Positions 28,680 through 36,924 of a DNA stretch of 64,000 bases are shown piece by piece. Origin of the DNA: Gammaproteobacteria bacterium (GTDB taxonomy: Bacteria > Pseudomonadota > Gammaproteobacteria > Arenicellales > UBA868). Under the pieces are notes generated by a model. That model saw only the letters and a list, made by a program, of their open reading frames with translations. It ran no database searches and was not told the origin of the DNA. Each line of letters starts with the position of its first letter. Position 1 is the first letter of the stretch. Both the position numbers and the translations under genes were made by a program. The stretch lies in assembly GCA_022451485.1 (NCBI GenBank), contig JAKUQS010000007.1:1-64000 (forward strand), in the 5' to 3' direction.

Positions 28680-29411
28680 ATGATGCAAAGAAATGATCAA
28701 CGACAACCCAAAGAATTGCGTCCTGTCACACTAACCCGTGGTTATAGCCGTCACGCTGAAGGTTCAGTGCTTATCGAATTTGGTGACACGCGTGTCATCT
28801 GCACCGCCAGCGTGGAAGCGCGCGTGCCCGCCTTTCTGCGCGGCGGTGGCCGCGGCTGGATCACGGCCCAGTACGGCATGCTGCCTCGCTCTACCCACAC
28901 CCGTAATAATCGCGAAGCAACACAAGGAAAACAATCCGGCCGCACCCTAGAAATACAACGCTTAATTGGCCGCTCTTTGCGCGCAGTGGTCGATTTGGAG
29001 AAACTTGGTGAGCAAACCATCACCCTCGACTGTGATGTCCTGCAAGCTGATGGGGGCACCCGTACCGCCTCAATCACCGGCGCGTGGGTGGCTTTGGCTG
29101 ATGCCTGCGACCTTCTGGTCACACGAGGAACGCTTCCCGCTTCACCACTTATTGGGCAAGTGGCATCCATTTCAGTTGGCTGGATTAACTCCGGCGCCGT
29201 CCTTGACCTCAACTATGAGGAAGACAGTACGGCTCAAACCGACATGAATGTTGTGATGGATGACCAGAGTCGTTTCATAGAACTACAAGGCACCGCGGAA
29301 GGAGCGCCATTTACCGATGATGACCTTCAGACGATGATCGAATACGCACGGTACGGTATCAAGCAATTGCTGCAGGCCCAGCGTGATGCAAGGATCGATC
29401 CCATCCCATGA
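28680..29411 (+). CDS. rph: Ribonuclease PH
   Basis: A phosphate-dependent 3'-5' exoribonuclease that trims tRNA 3' ends. The 243-residue length is normal. Signature parts are [33 protein letters not shown] at the start, [43 protein letters not shown] in the middle, and the active-site [26 protein letters not shown]. The stop overlaps the rdgB start by 4 bases, so the pair is co-translated. Confidence 0.96.
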   Translation: MMQRNDQRQPKELRPVTLTRGYSRHAEGSVLIEFGDTRVICTASVEARVPAFLRGGGRGWITAQYGMLPRSTHTRNNREATQGKQSGRTLEIQRLIGRSLRAVVDLEKLGEQTITLDCDVLQADGGTRTASITGAWVALADACDLLVTRGTLPASPLIGQVASISVGWINSGAVLDLNYEEDSTAQTDMNVVMDDQSRFIELQGTAEGAPFTDDDLQTMIEYARYGIKQLLQAQRDARIDPIP

Positions 29412-30004
29412 AAGTAGTCCTGGCCTCTGATAACCCGGGCAAACTAGCAGAATTAACCAGTCTGCTTGCCGATACAGGCTTCGTCTGTGTTAGCCAAGGC
29501 GAGTTCGGCGTCAGTAGTGCTGAAGAGACCGGTTCAACCTTCGTTGAGAACGCATTGCTTAAAGCGCGCCATGCAGCAGCATCAACAGGTCTGTGTGCAA
29601 TCGCGGATGATTCGGGTCTCGCCGTGGACCATCTCAAGGGGGCGCCTGGCGTGCACTCGGCACGCTACTCAGGCGTTGACGCCACCGATGAAGAAAACCG
29701 CGAGTTCCTGCTGGCCGCACTGGCCGGCGTCCCCGCAGATCAACGCACCGCCCAATTTCACAGCGTCGTTGTCTACCTGCGACATGCTAAAGACCCAATA
29801 CCGATCATCTGTCATGGTCACTGGTCCGGGACCATCGCACTTAAGCCTCGGGGAAGCGGTGGATTCGGATACGATTCTTTGTTTCTCGCTGACGGCTGTT
29901 CTCAAACTGCCGCCGAGCTAACTGCTGACAAAAAAAACAGCCTCAGCCACCGCGCCCAAGCGCTGGTATCGTTAGTCGGTGCCCTAAAATGCCAGGAAAA
30001 TTGA
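29408..30004 (+). CDS. rdgB: XTP/dITP pyrophosphatase
   Basis: Removes non-canonical purine nucleotides (dITP, XTP) from the pool. The family start is [19 protein letters not shown], then [57 protein letters not shown] and [11 protein letters not shown], all diagnostic of Ham1/RdgB. Length 198 fits. It overlaps rph by ATGA and is followed by gpmA after 19 bases. Confidence 0.95.
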   Translation: MKVVLASDNPGKLAELTSLLADTGFVCVSQGEFGVSSAEETGSTFVENALLKARHAAASTGLCAIADDSGLAVDHLKGAPGVHSARYSGVDATDEENREFLLAALAGVPADQRTAQFHSVVVYLRHAKDPIPIICHGHWSGTIALKPRGSGGFGYDSLFLADGCSQTAAELTADKKNSLSHRAQALVSLVGALKCQEN

Positions 30005-30023
30005 ACAAAAGGAACCTAATGAG

Positions 30024-30776
30024 ATGACAACACTGGTTCTCGTCCGTCACGGCCAAAGCATGTGGAATCTTGAAAACCGGTTTACCGGCTGGGCTGATGT
30101 CGATCTATCTGAGCGCGGCATCGACGAAGCCCGCGAAGCAGGGAACACGCTGAAAGAGCATGATTTTACCTTTGATGTCACGATGACATCCTATCTAAAA
30201 CGCTCCATCAGGACCCTCTGGGTAATGCTCGATGCGCTTGATCAGATGCATCTTCCTATTCAAACAGACTGGCGACTGAATGAGCGCCACTATGGCGCAT
30301 TACAGGGACTGGATAAGCGTGAAACCGTTGCCCAGCACGGTGAAGAGCAGGTTCTTAAGTGGCGCCGAGGATTCTCAATTCGCCCCCCCGCCATGGCACT
30401 CGACGATCCAGAGCGATCGACCAATCATCCGCGTTATCGTGGTCTTGGCAATATGCCAGATACAGAATCGCTGGCTGACACACTGATTCGTGTCACTCGT
30501 TGGTGGCACGAGGCTTTAGTACCTTTACTCACACAAAAGAAACGAGTGCTTGTGGTAGCGCACGGCAACAGTTTACGGGCCCTGGTCAAGTACATCGACA
30601 ATATGAGTGAAGAAGATATTCTCAACTTCAACATCCCCACGGGCATTCCTTTAATTTACAAATTAGATAACCAACTGTCACCACGTAGCAGAGACTACCT
30701 CGCCGACTCAGAGAAGCTCTCGTTAGCAATCGATGAAATAAAAAATCAGGTCACGCAAGATAAACATCAAAACTAA
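30024..30776 (+). CDS. gpmA: 2,3-bisphosphoglycerate-dependent phosphoglycerate mutase
   Basis: Interconverts 3- and 2-phosphoglycerate in glycolysis. The phosphohistidine motif LVLVRHGQSMWNLENRFTGWADVDLSERG is at the N-terminus and the second catalytic His is in VVAHGNSLRALVKYI. Length 250 matches dPGM enzymes. RLNERHYGALQGLDK with the catalytic Glu is intact. It follows rdgB and may be the last gene of the rph transcript. It is convergent with the thioredoxin-like gene. Confidence 0.95.
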   Translation: MTTLVLVRHGQSMWNLENRFTGWADVDLSERGIDEAREAGNTLKEHDFTFDVTMTSYLKRSIRTLWVMLDALDQMHLPIQTDWRLNERHYGALQGLDKRETVAQHGEEQVLKWRRGFSIRPPAMALDDPERSTNHPRYRGLGNMPDTESLADTLIRVTRWWHEALVPLLTQKKRVLVVAHGNSLRALVKYIDNMSEEDILNFNIPTGIPLIYKLDNQLSPRSRDYLADSEKLSLAIDEIKNQVTQDKHQN

Positions 30777-30818
30777 TCTTGTGTAATCTAACCACTAGCG
30801 ACATCCAATCTATCTCGG

Positions 30819-31412
30819 TCAGGCAGAAAAATAGTCCGGCTCTTTACCGGGCTTCCACTTGATGTTACACCCTATACTGGCGCTCTGTTCGGTAGGGGGC
30901 GGGTCACCCAGGAGGAGTGCATCGACCGCTTGCCGCAAATCGCTCCCCGTCACTTCCTGCCCATTATTCGGTCGGCTATCATCAAACTGTCCCCGGTAAA
31001 ACAAAGTTCGGTCCCGATCATATAGAAAAAAGTCGGGCGTACAGGCGGCTTGATAAGCCTTTGCCACCGCCTGTGTCTCGTCAAACAAATACGGAAACCG
31101 GAAGCCAAACTCAAGCGACGCATCAGCCATCTTAGCGGGCGCATCTTGTGGATGGGTTGCAACGTCGTTTGCGCTGATAGCAACCACCGCCAACCTTTGC
31201 AACTCATAGTCTCGTGCGAAATCGACTAAGCCCTGGCGCAGATGCACCACATAGGGACAGTGATTGCAGATAAACGCAACCAACAACGCTTCAGACTCAG
31301 AAAAGTCTGAAAGCGTATATAAGTCCTTTTCAGTATTGGGATTTGTGTCAGGTAAACTAAAATCTGGTGCCGGGATACCCAACGCTACCATTGTGCTTTC
31401 GTGTGCTGCCAT
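30819..31412 (-). CDS. Thioredoxin-like (AhpC/TSA-type) redoxin
   Basis: A 197-residue thioredoxin-fold protein: GIPAPDFSLPDTN at the N-terminus, the active site CNHCPYVVHLRQG near residue 48 and a late ACTPDFFLYDRD cis-Pro loop. This CxxCPYV family is usually annotated thioredoxin family protein or redoxin. The two Cys are two residues apart, so it may be a thiol-disulfide oxidoreductase rather than a classical peroxiredoxin. No signal peptide is seen, so it is cytoplasmic. ATG 31412 is used; ATG 31391 is an alternative. Confidence 0.78.
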   Translation of the reverse strand: MAAHESTMVALGIPAPDFSLPDTNPNTEKDLYTLSDFSESEALLVAFICNHCPYVVHLRQGLVDFARDYELQRLAVVAISANDVATHPQDAPAKMADASLEFGFRFPYLFDETQAVAKAYQAACTPDFFLYDRDRTLFYRGQFDDSRPNNGQEVTGSDLRQAVDALLLGDPPPTEQSASIGCNIKWKPGKEPDYFSA

Positions 31413-31552
31413 CGGTGTTCTACACTTCCTCTACACTTTAGGGTTGGGTACTTAACCCGAACCTCTGTGAAATCAGTCCAGTGTATGGGCAGGATATATA
31501 GATATACATAAAACAGCAAAGGAGGTGGGGTGTCCTATTTGGTTACTTCTTC

Positions 31553-31658
31553 TAGTTGCAGACTCATTCGATCTGGGTGCTCCCATAGCGATGCTAGGTA
31601 GCGTTTGGCCCACCTGGCAGCGAATAACTCCGCCTAGATTAAAGGGACCGACCAACTG
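31553..31658 (+). promoter_or_regulatory. Moco (molybdenum cofactor)-type riboswitch upstream of moaC
   Basis: The sequence carries the conserved words of the Moco RNA motif: GTTTGGCCCACCTGGCAG, then CTCCGCC, then GGGACCGACCAA. TAGTTG (31553-31558) pairs with CAACTG (31653-31658) as the basal stem, and ATTCG (31566-31570) pairs with CGAAT (31621-31625) inside it. A short hairpin TAGC-GAT-GCTA near 31586-31596 sits in the loop. In E. coli this RNA precedes moaA and is reported to sense molybdenum cofactor. Here it precedes moaC-moeA by 78 bases, so cofactor made in excess may repress its own synthesis. Confidence 0.85.
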
Positions 31659-31735
31659 CCGCACTGGTTTAGATGGGTGTTAAGGCAAATAAAGTCGGTA
31701 CAATAAGGTTTTACAGCAATCGCGCTGCGAAAGAA

Positions 31736-32230
31736 ATGAAGCCTGAAGGAACTCTCTCCCATCTAAACCAGCGCGGCGAGGCTCACATGGTCGACGTCGG
31801 CGACAAGGCCATCTCTGCCCGTTCGGCGACCGCCGAAGGCTATATCTCTATGGCAAAGGAGACTCTGGCACTCATCAATGATCAAGGCCACGCTAAAGGC
31901 GATGTGCTCGCCGTAGCTCGAATAGCGGGGATCATGGCAGCGAAACGCACCTCTGAACTGATTCCACTCTGCCACCCTCTGGCGTTAACTAAGGTAGAAG
32001 TAATCTTTGAGAACCACGATACAGCTAAGGGCGTTCGTTGTCAGGCAATCGCTGAAACGCGGGAACGAACGGGTGTTGAAATGGAAGCGCTGATGGCGGT
32101 CCAAACCAGCCTGTTGACTATTTACGACATGTGTAAAGCAGTTGATCGCGGAATGACCATTCACACTGTACGCTTACTGGAAAAATCCGGTGGTCGTTCA
32201 GGCCATTGGCGACGAGACGATGCCGACTGA
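31736..32230 (+). CDS. moaC: Cyclic pyranopterin monophosphate synthase
   Basis: Second step of molybdenum cofactor synthesis: converts 3',8-cyclo-GTP (made by MoaA) to cyclic pyranopterin phosphate. Motifs: [16 protein letters not shown] at the start, [32 protein letters not shown] near residue 60 with the active-site Lys and His, and [24 protein letters not shown] near the end. I use the ATG at 31736 because this gives the family's normal beginning; an upstream ATG at 31673 adds 21 residues unlike MoaC and has no ribosome binding site. The stop overlaps the start of moeA. moaA is not in the window. Confidence 0.93.
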   Translation: MKPEGTLSHLNQRGEAHMVDVGDKAISARSATAEGYISMAKETLALINDQGHAKGDVLAVARIAGIMAAKRTSELIPLCHPLALTKVEVIFENHDTAKGVRCQAIAETRERTGVEMEALMAVQTSLLTIYDMCKAVDRGMTIHTVRLLEKSGGRSGHWRRDDAD

Positions 32231-33479
32231 CGTTGTCACCGCACCAAACTGCGATGATGAATTCGATCCCACTTTATTATCGGTCGATGATGCAATCGCA
32301 GAGATCACGCGGACTATCGCGCCATTGGCGGCAGCGGAACAACTCCCTTTGCGAACAGCTCTTGGGCGCATCCTGGCATCAGATCTGCACGCTCCGGCGA
32401 ATGTTCCCAACCATACCAATTCCGCCATGGACGGCTACGCGCTTCGCGCGGCCGACTTGGAGCAAGGCACCCCATTGACTGTTGTTGGCACCGCCTGGGC
32501 TGGCAAACCACATCTGGGCGCAGTGGCTAGCGGTGAATGTGTGCGCATCATGACCGGCGCTGTTATGCCCGAACATGCTGATACCGTTGTCATGCAGGAA
32601 CAGGTGGAGTTACTGGATGATCATATTCGTGTAGCACCGGGCCAAAAAGCGGGACAACATGTCCGCCATGCAGGCGAGGACTTGGCTGCAGGCGCATTGG
32701 CACTCAGGGCAGGACAGAGACTGGCGCCTGCCGCTCTTGGCCTAATCGCCTCGCTCGGAATTGCTGAAGTGCCCGTCTTCAGGCGACCCCGAGTGGCATT
32801 TTTTTCCAACGGTGATGAACTGCGTTCCGTTGGCCAACCTCTTAACCCAGGAGAGGTATACGATTCGAACCGTTATACGCTTCATGGTCTGTTGCAACGA
32901 GCCGGGATGGACATGGTGGATCTTGGAGTAGTGCCTGATGACCGCACACAAATTCGCTCCGCTTTTCTCAGCGCGGCGCACTCAGCAGACGCGCTCATTA
33001 CCTCGGCAGGCGCTTCTGTCGGCGACGCCGACTTTATAAAAGATATTCTCGATGAAGTTGGCGAAGTCAGCTTTTGGAAAATTGCCATGAAGCCCGGGCG
33101 CCCCCTAGCGTTTGGCCATGTCGGCGGCGCACTCTTTTTTGGGCTACCAGGGAATCCAGTGTCAGTGATGGTGACCTTCTATCAGTTTGTCCTACCCGCA
33201 CTGCGCCGCCTCTCGGGAGAAACCCCCGTCTTATCCCTACGCCTGACCGCTCGGACAACTAACCGAATTAGAAAACGACCCGGACGAACGGAGTTCCAAC
33301 GCGGCGTCTTAACCCAGACACCAGATGGAGACCTCGAAGTCAGCGTGACCGGTGAACAAGGCTCTGGCATCCTGAGCTCAATGAGCGACGCTAACTGCTT
33401 CATCCTCCTACCAGCCGACTGTGATGGCGTCGCCCCGGGGCAATCTGTCCTTGTTGAGCCCTTTGCCGGGCTAATTTAA
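32220..33479 (+). CDS. moeA: Molybdopterin molybdenumtransferase
   Basis: Inserts molybdate into molybdopterin to complete the cofactor. The 419-residue protein has the MoeA start SVDDAIAEI, then [46 protein letters not shown], the MogA-like domain [15 protein letters not shown] and [16 protein letters not shown], the metal loop GRPLAFGH and [13 protein letters not shown]. The start at 32220 overlaps moaC by 11 bases, so the two are coupled and share the Moco riboswitch. A longer frame begins at 32190 and is less likely. Confidence 0.93.
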   Translation: MPTDVVTAPNCDDEFDPTLLSVDDAIAEITRTIAPLAAAEQLPLRTALGRILASDLHAPANVPNHTNSAMDGYALRAADLEQGTPLTVVGTAWAGKPHLGAVASGECVRIMTGAVMPEHADTVVMQEQVELLDDHIRVAPGQKAGQHVRHAGEDLAAGALALRAGQRLAPAALGLIASLGIAEVPVFRRPRVAFFSNGDELRSVGQPLNPGEVYDSNRYTLHGLLQRAGMDMVDLGVVPDDRTQIRSAFLSAAHSADALITSAGASVGDADFIKDILDEVGEVSFWKIAMKPGRPLAFGHVGGALFFGLPGNPVSVMVTFYQFVLPALRRLSGETPVLSLRLTARTTNRIRKRPGRTEFQRGVLTQTPDGDLEVSVTGEQGSGILSSMSDANCFILLPADCDGVAPGQSVLVEPFAGLI

Positions 33480-33506
33480 CCCCTCGAGCTAAGCCAGTTC
33501 ACCACC

Positions 33507-34067
33507 GTGCGTGAGGATATTCACCGCTGGCAAGAAAAATACCGGCGGGCGGGTCCGATCCAACCCTTAGCGCCAGACACCTTGTTACTGCGCCATACCG
33601 ATTTGTTCGTCGCCGGCGGCATCGCATTCGACATAGCGAGTGGCACCGGTCATTCCGCAGTTTACCTCGCGCAACGTGGATATCAGGTGGTAGCTTTTGA
33701 CTGCAGTAGCGAAGGCCTTCGTCGCGCACAACAACTCGCGGCCCAGGAGAACACCACCATCCAAGCGGTAGCGCTTGATCTGGACCGGGCACAACTGCCA
33801 TTTGACAAGGCAAACGTGCTGACCTGCTTTCGTTATCTGAACCGCGCTCTGTTCCCGGCGATGGAAGCCGCCATCAGACCGGGTGGTCTTTTCATCTACA
33901 AAACTTTTAACGTACACCATCTAAAGACATCTCCGCGTTTTAACCCGAAGTATGTCCTTCAACCCGGCGAGTTGGCCTCACTCATGCCCAATGCGAATGT
34001 CATTGAATTAAGTGATGGCACAACCCCTGATGAGATTTATTCCTGGTTAGTGGCACGAATAGCCTAA
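33507..34067 (+). CDS. Class I SAM-dependent methyltransferase (TehB-like)
   Basis: A 186-residue methyltransferase with SAM-binding motif I AFDIASGTGHSAVYLAQRG near residue 45, motif II VVAFDCSSEGL and a late GGLFIYKTFN strand. It resembles the TehB/UbiE-like small methyltransferases, but an exact substrate is not visible. The start is GTG at 33507, 27 bases after moeA, so it may be co-transcribed with the molybdopterin genes. The stop is convergent with the dioxygenase-family gene. Confidence 0.72.
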   Translation: MREDIHRWQEKYRRAGPIQPLAPDTLLLRHTDLFVAGGIAFDIASGTGHSAVYLAQRGYQVVAFDCSSEGLRRAQQLAAQENTTIQAVALDLDRAQLPFDKANVLTCFRYLNRALFPAMEAAIRPGGLFIYKTFNVHHLKTSPRFNPKYVLQPGELASLMPNANVIELSDGTTPDEIYSWLVARIA

Positions 34068-34108
34068 CCCAACAAACTTTTCCTCTCGATACGAGCGTCA
34101 GTCGATGC

Positions 34109-34939
34109 TTAGCGGAATTCTGAGGAATGCTGAAATTTGCGGACTGGAAATCCCTCGCGGACAGGTGCGGGACCGACCGGATTTAACTGGTGGAGATCCT
34201 CACCATGCGCCAGATAGGCTTCAAAGGTGGGCCACACGGACAGATCACACTGCACATTCGTCGGACTAAATCGCATGGTCAACCCGCAACGCATCCGCGA
34301 CGATTCGTTGGCACCAGAACTGTGCAGCAAGCGCGAGTCATGAAGCGACATTTCACCTGCTTTCATGCTCATGGTCACGATATCATTGTCGGAACAGGAC
34401 GAAATGTCGGCCTCTTGTTCAAGCACATAATGTGGCGCGTCATTCTCGTGATGCGTGAACTCGCCCCGCCGGTGGCTACCCGCCATAATGCGCATGGCCG
34501 CGTTGTCCTCATCAACGTCATACACAGCGAGCCAGACGCTGGTCGTTTTTTGCGGCGTGAGTGGCCAGTATTGCGCGTCCTGATGCCAAGGAACCTGCGA
34601 ACCATCGCCTGGGTATTTGACAAAAAACTGCCCTCCCCACTGATAAAAGTTAGCCCCCAGCACCGACTCCACATAACCAAGTATCATCGGGTGACGGCAA
34701 AAGCGGTAAAGCCAGGGGCTACACTTGTGCCACATATTCACCTGATTGATATCAATATCTTTGGGAAGTCGGGCCGCAAGTTCTTCAAACATTTTTTGCA
34801 ACTCGATGACCTCGGTTTCAGTGAGTGCAACGAGATTCTTAACGTAACCTTGTTCGTCATATTGCAACAACTGGTCCGCCGTTAGCTGTCCTGACCGAGA
34901 AGTCGCCGCAGGGGCTGTCCCTTCTGAATTTGTTGTCAT
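34109..34939 (-). CDS. Phytanoyl-CoA dioxygenase family protein
   Basis: A 276-residue Fe(II)/2-oxoglutarate-dependent oxygenase. The iron ligands are H119 and D121 in PWHQDAQYW and the distal H206 in LLHSSGANESS; an Arg in the same stretch is positioned for 2-oxoglutarate. The fold region YVKNLVALTETE and MAGSHRRGEF are family marks. In bacteria the family includes ectoine hydroxylase and other small-molecule hydroxylases, so phytanoyl-CoA is not implied as substrate. The gene lies between two molybdopterin blocks, on the opposite strand from moaC-moeA and the same strand as moaE, with no ectoine genes in view. Confidence 0.8.
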   Translation of the reverse strand: MTTNSEGTAPAATSRSGQLTADQLLQYDEQGYVKNLVALTETEVIELQKMFEELAARLPKDIDINQVNMWHKCSPWLYRFCRHPMILGYVESVLGANFYQWGGQFFVKYPGDGSQVPWHQDAQYWPLTPQKTTSVWLAVYDVDEDNAAMRIMAGSHRRGEFTHHENDAPHYVLEQEADISSCSDNDIVTMSMKAGEMSLHDSRLLHSSGANESSRMRCGLTMRFSPTNVQCDLSVWPTFEAYLAHGEDLHQLNPVGPAPVREGFPVRKFQHSSEFR

Positions 34940-35001
34940 AGCGCTCCGCGTCCCGTCTTAAATCAACAACGTATTTCTACCAAAAAAACACCCAACAACG
35001 G

Positions 35002-35436
35002 TCAGCCTGGTGTGTTGCGAGAAACCCATCGCTCCCCGTCCAGTAATTTTTCCTTTTTCCAAAAAGGAGCCTTGGACTTCAACGCCTCCATGATCAAACG
35101 GCAGCTATCAAACGCTGCCTTTCGATGCGAGGACCAACAACCAACAAGGACAATCTCCTCGCCCGGATTAATGTCACCCACTCGATGCAGCACTAACACG
35201 TCCAGCAGCCCGTTCTCCTTGCTGACCTCATCGACAATAACGCCTAGTTGTTTTTCAGTCATCCCAGGATAATGCTCCAGATGCATCGTGCGCACCGTAT
35301 CCCCCTCGTTAAAATCTCGCATGCTGCCAACAAACGTAGCGCAAGCGCCCGCCTGATGGCGATGACTAGCCGAGCGGGTATACGCATCGAGTTCCTGCCA
35401 AGGATTGAAAGGCTGATGTCGAATCTCGATATGCAT
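35002..35436 (-). CDS. moaE: Molybdopterin synthase catalytic (large) subunit
   Basis: Transfers sulfur from MoaD thiocarboxylate onto cyclic pyranopterin to make molybdopterin. Motifs: GACATFVGSMRDFNEGD near residue 32, LEHYPGMTEKQL, VLHRVGDINPGEEIVLVGCWSSHRKAAFDSCRLIMEALKSKAPFWKKE, with the active-site Lys residues. The frame is open upstream to 35565, but the ATG at 35436 gives the family's normal start (MHIEIRHQPFNPW). It follows moaD after 13 bases in the same direction, so the two halves of the synthase are co-transcribed. Confidence 0.94.
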   Translation of the reverse strand: MHIEIRHQPFNPWQELDAYTRSASHRHQAGACATFVGSMRDFNEGDTVRTMHLEHYPGMTEKQLGVIVDEVSKENGLLDVLVLHRVGDINPGEEIVLVGCWSSHRKAAFDSCRLIMEALKSKAPFWKKEKLLDGERWVSRNTPG

Positions 35437-35449
35437 CACGAAGTGGTTT

Positions 35450-35680
35450 CTAGCCGCCAGTAATGGGTGGGAAAAATGCCACCTCGTCGCCATCAACGAC
35501 AGCCGCATCAAAATCAGCATACTCCTTATTGATGGCAACCAAGACCTCCGCTTCAGGCTCTTCACCCGTCACGGCATACCAAACATCCCTGACGCAAGAT
35601 GCTTCGTCTACATCAACAGAAAGACTGCCATGGCCGACCCGCTCTTTCAGGCTTGCAAAAAACCGTGCGTTAACACTCAT
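35450..35680 (-). CDS. moaD: Molybdopterin synthase sulfur carrier (small) subunit
   Basis: A 76-residue ubiquitin-like sulfur carrier, MoaE's partner. The C-terminal FPPITGG ends in the Gly-Gly that is adenylated and thiocarboxylated; VLVAINKEYADFDAAVVDGDEVAFFPP is the typical C-terminal half. N-terminal MSVNARFFASLKERVG matches MoaD. It lies 13 bases before moaE and is divergent from moaB. Confidence 0.93.
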   Translation of the reverse strand: MSVNARFFASLKERVGHGSLSVDVDEASCVRDVWYAVTGEEPEAEVLVAINKEYADFDAAVVDGDEVAFFPPITGG

Positions 35681-35768
35681 GTTGCTGTTACCGGCCCTTG
35701 GCTCAAAAAAGGTATCACACAGAATATGATAGTTTCTCTGTCACGCCACCTCAACCAGGCTCGCTCCT

Positions 35769-36299
35769 ATGGCCACTAATGACCGCGCTTTTATCCCCAC
35801 CACGATTGCTGTTCTGACGGTCTCCAATTCTCGCACTGAAGACGATGACAAATCAGGCAAGCTGTTGGTAGACCGAGTAACAGAAAGTGGACACCAATTA
35901 CACGAAAAAAGGATCGTTCGAGATGATATCTTCCAAATTCGGGCTGCTGTGTCATCCTGGATTGCGGAATCTGACGTTCAAGTTGTGGTAACAACCGGTG
36001 GGACCGGCGTTACCGGACATGACGGCACTCCGGAAGCCGTGCTCCCCCTGCTAGAGAAGACCATCGATGGCTTTGGCGAAATCTTCCGTTACTTGTCATA
36101 CGATGAAATCGGCACATCATCACTGCAGTCAAGAGCACTTGCCGGCGTTGCAAATGGTACATATATCTTCTGTCTGCCTGGTTCCTCAGGCGCGTGTCGA
36201 ACTGCCTGGGACAAACTGCTCCAACATCAGCTTGACTACCGTACTCGGCCCTGCAATCTGGTCGAATTAATGCCTAGACTACTCGAACATCGACAATAG
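35769..36299 (+). CDS. moaB: Molybdenum cofactor biosynthesis protein B
   Basis: A 176-residue MoaB/Mog-fold protein, thought to adenylate molybdopterin before metal insertion. Motifs: VLTVSNSRTEDDDKSGKLLVDRV, VVTTGGTGVTGHDGTPEAVLPLLEKTIDGFGEIFRYLSYDEIGTSSLQSRALAGVANGTYIFCLPGSSGACRTAWDKLL. These match MoaB well. It is divergent from moaD by 88 bases, and so may share a control region with it. Confidence 0.93.
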   Translation: MATNDRAFIPTTIAVLTVSNSRTEDDDKSGKLLVDRVTESGHQLHEKRIVRDDIFQIRAAVSSWIAESDVQVVVTTGGTGVTGHDGTPEAVLPLLEKTIDGFGEIFRYLSYDEIGTSSLQSRALAGVANGTYIFCLPGSSGACRTAWDKLLQHQLDYRTRPCNLVELMPRLLEHRQ

Positions 36300-36418
36300 G
36301 AGCGGGTCTCGGTTATGAAGCAGAAACTTGAAACAGCCTTCCAAACCAACGTGCTAGGAAAAATCGTAAAATTTGTAGTCACCATACCGTTTGATCAGTA
36401 ATTAAGGAGTTAACACCC

Positions 36419-36892
36419 ATGGCAATTGAAGAAGGAAAAAAGGCTCCCGCATTCACTTTACCCGACGAAAACGACGACAAAATCAAACTAGCAGACCTTA
36501 CCGGCCAATGGGTCGTGCTTTACTTTTATCCACGTGATGACACCCCGGGCTGCACCATTCAGGCTTGCGACTTTACAAGCGGAATCAAGGATTTCGAAAA
36601 ACTAGGCGCGGTGGTCCTCGGTTGCAGTCCCGACGATAGTGAAAGCCACCAGAAATTCATTAAAAAACACAAACTAAAGATTCACCTGCTGTCGGACCCA
36701 TCCCACCGAGTGATGGAGAAATACGGTGCGTGGGGTGAAAAAAACATGTACGGGAAAATCACCCAGGGTGTGATCCGCTCAACCGTATTGATTGACCCCG
36801 CAGGCAAGGTAGCCAAGCATTGGAAACGAGTCAAAACGAAGGGTCATGCCGAAGCCGTCAACCTGGTACTGAAACAGATGCAATCAACTTAA
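36419..36892 (+). CDS. bcp: Thioredoxin-dependent thiol peroxidase (bacterioferritin comigratory protein)
   Basis: A peroxiredoxin that reduces hydrogen peroxide and organic hydroperoxides. The peroxidatic Cys is in DDTPGCTIQAC, with the resolving Cys five residues later; this is the usual atypical two-Cys Bcp arrangement. KKAPAFTLPDENDDKIKLADLTGQWVVLYFYPRD is a standard start, and length 157 fits. The ribosome binding site TAAGGAG is strong. It stands alone, convergent with the antiporter operon. Confidence 0.93.
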   Translation: MAIEEGKKAPAFTLPDENDDKIKLADLTGQWVVLYFYPRDDTPGCTIQACDFTSGIKDFEKLGAVVLGCSPDDSESHQKFIKKHKLKIHLLSDPSHRVMEKYGAWGEKNMYGKITQGVIRSTVLIDPAGKVAKHWKRVKTKGHAEAVNLVLKQMQST

Positions 36893-36924
36893 TGGCTCGA
36901 CCAATAGCCCAAAACTAGCAGATT

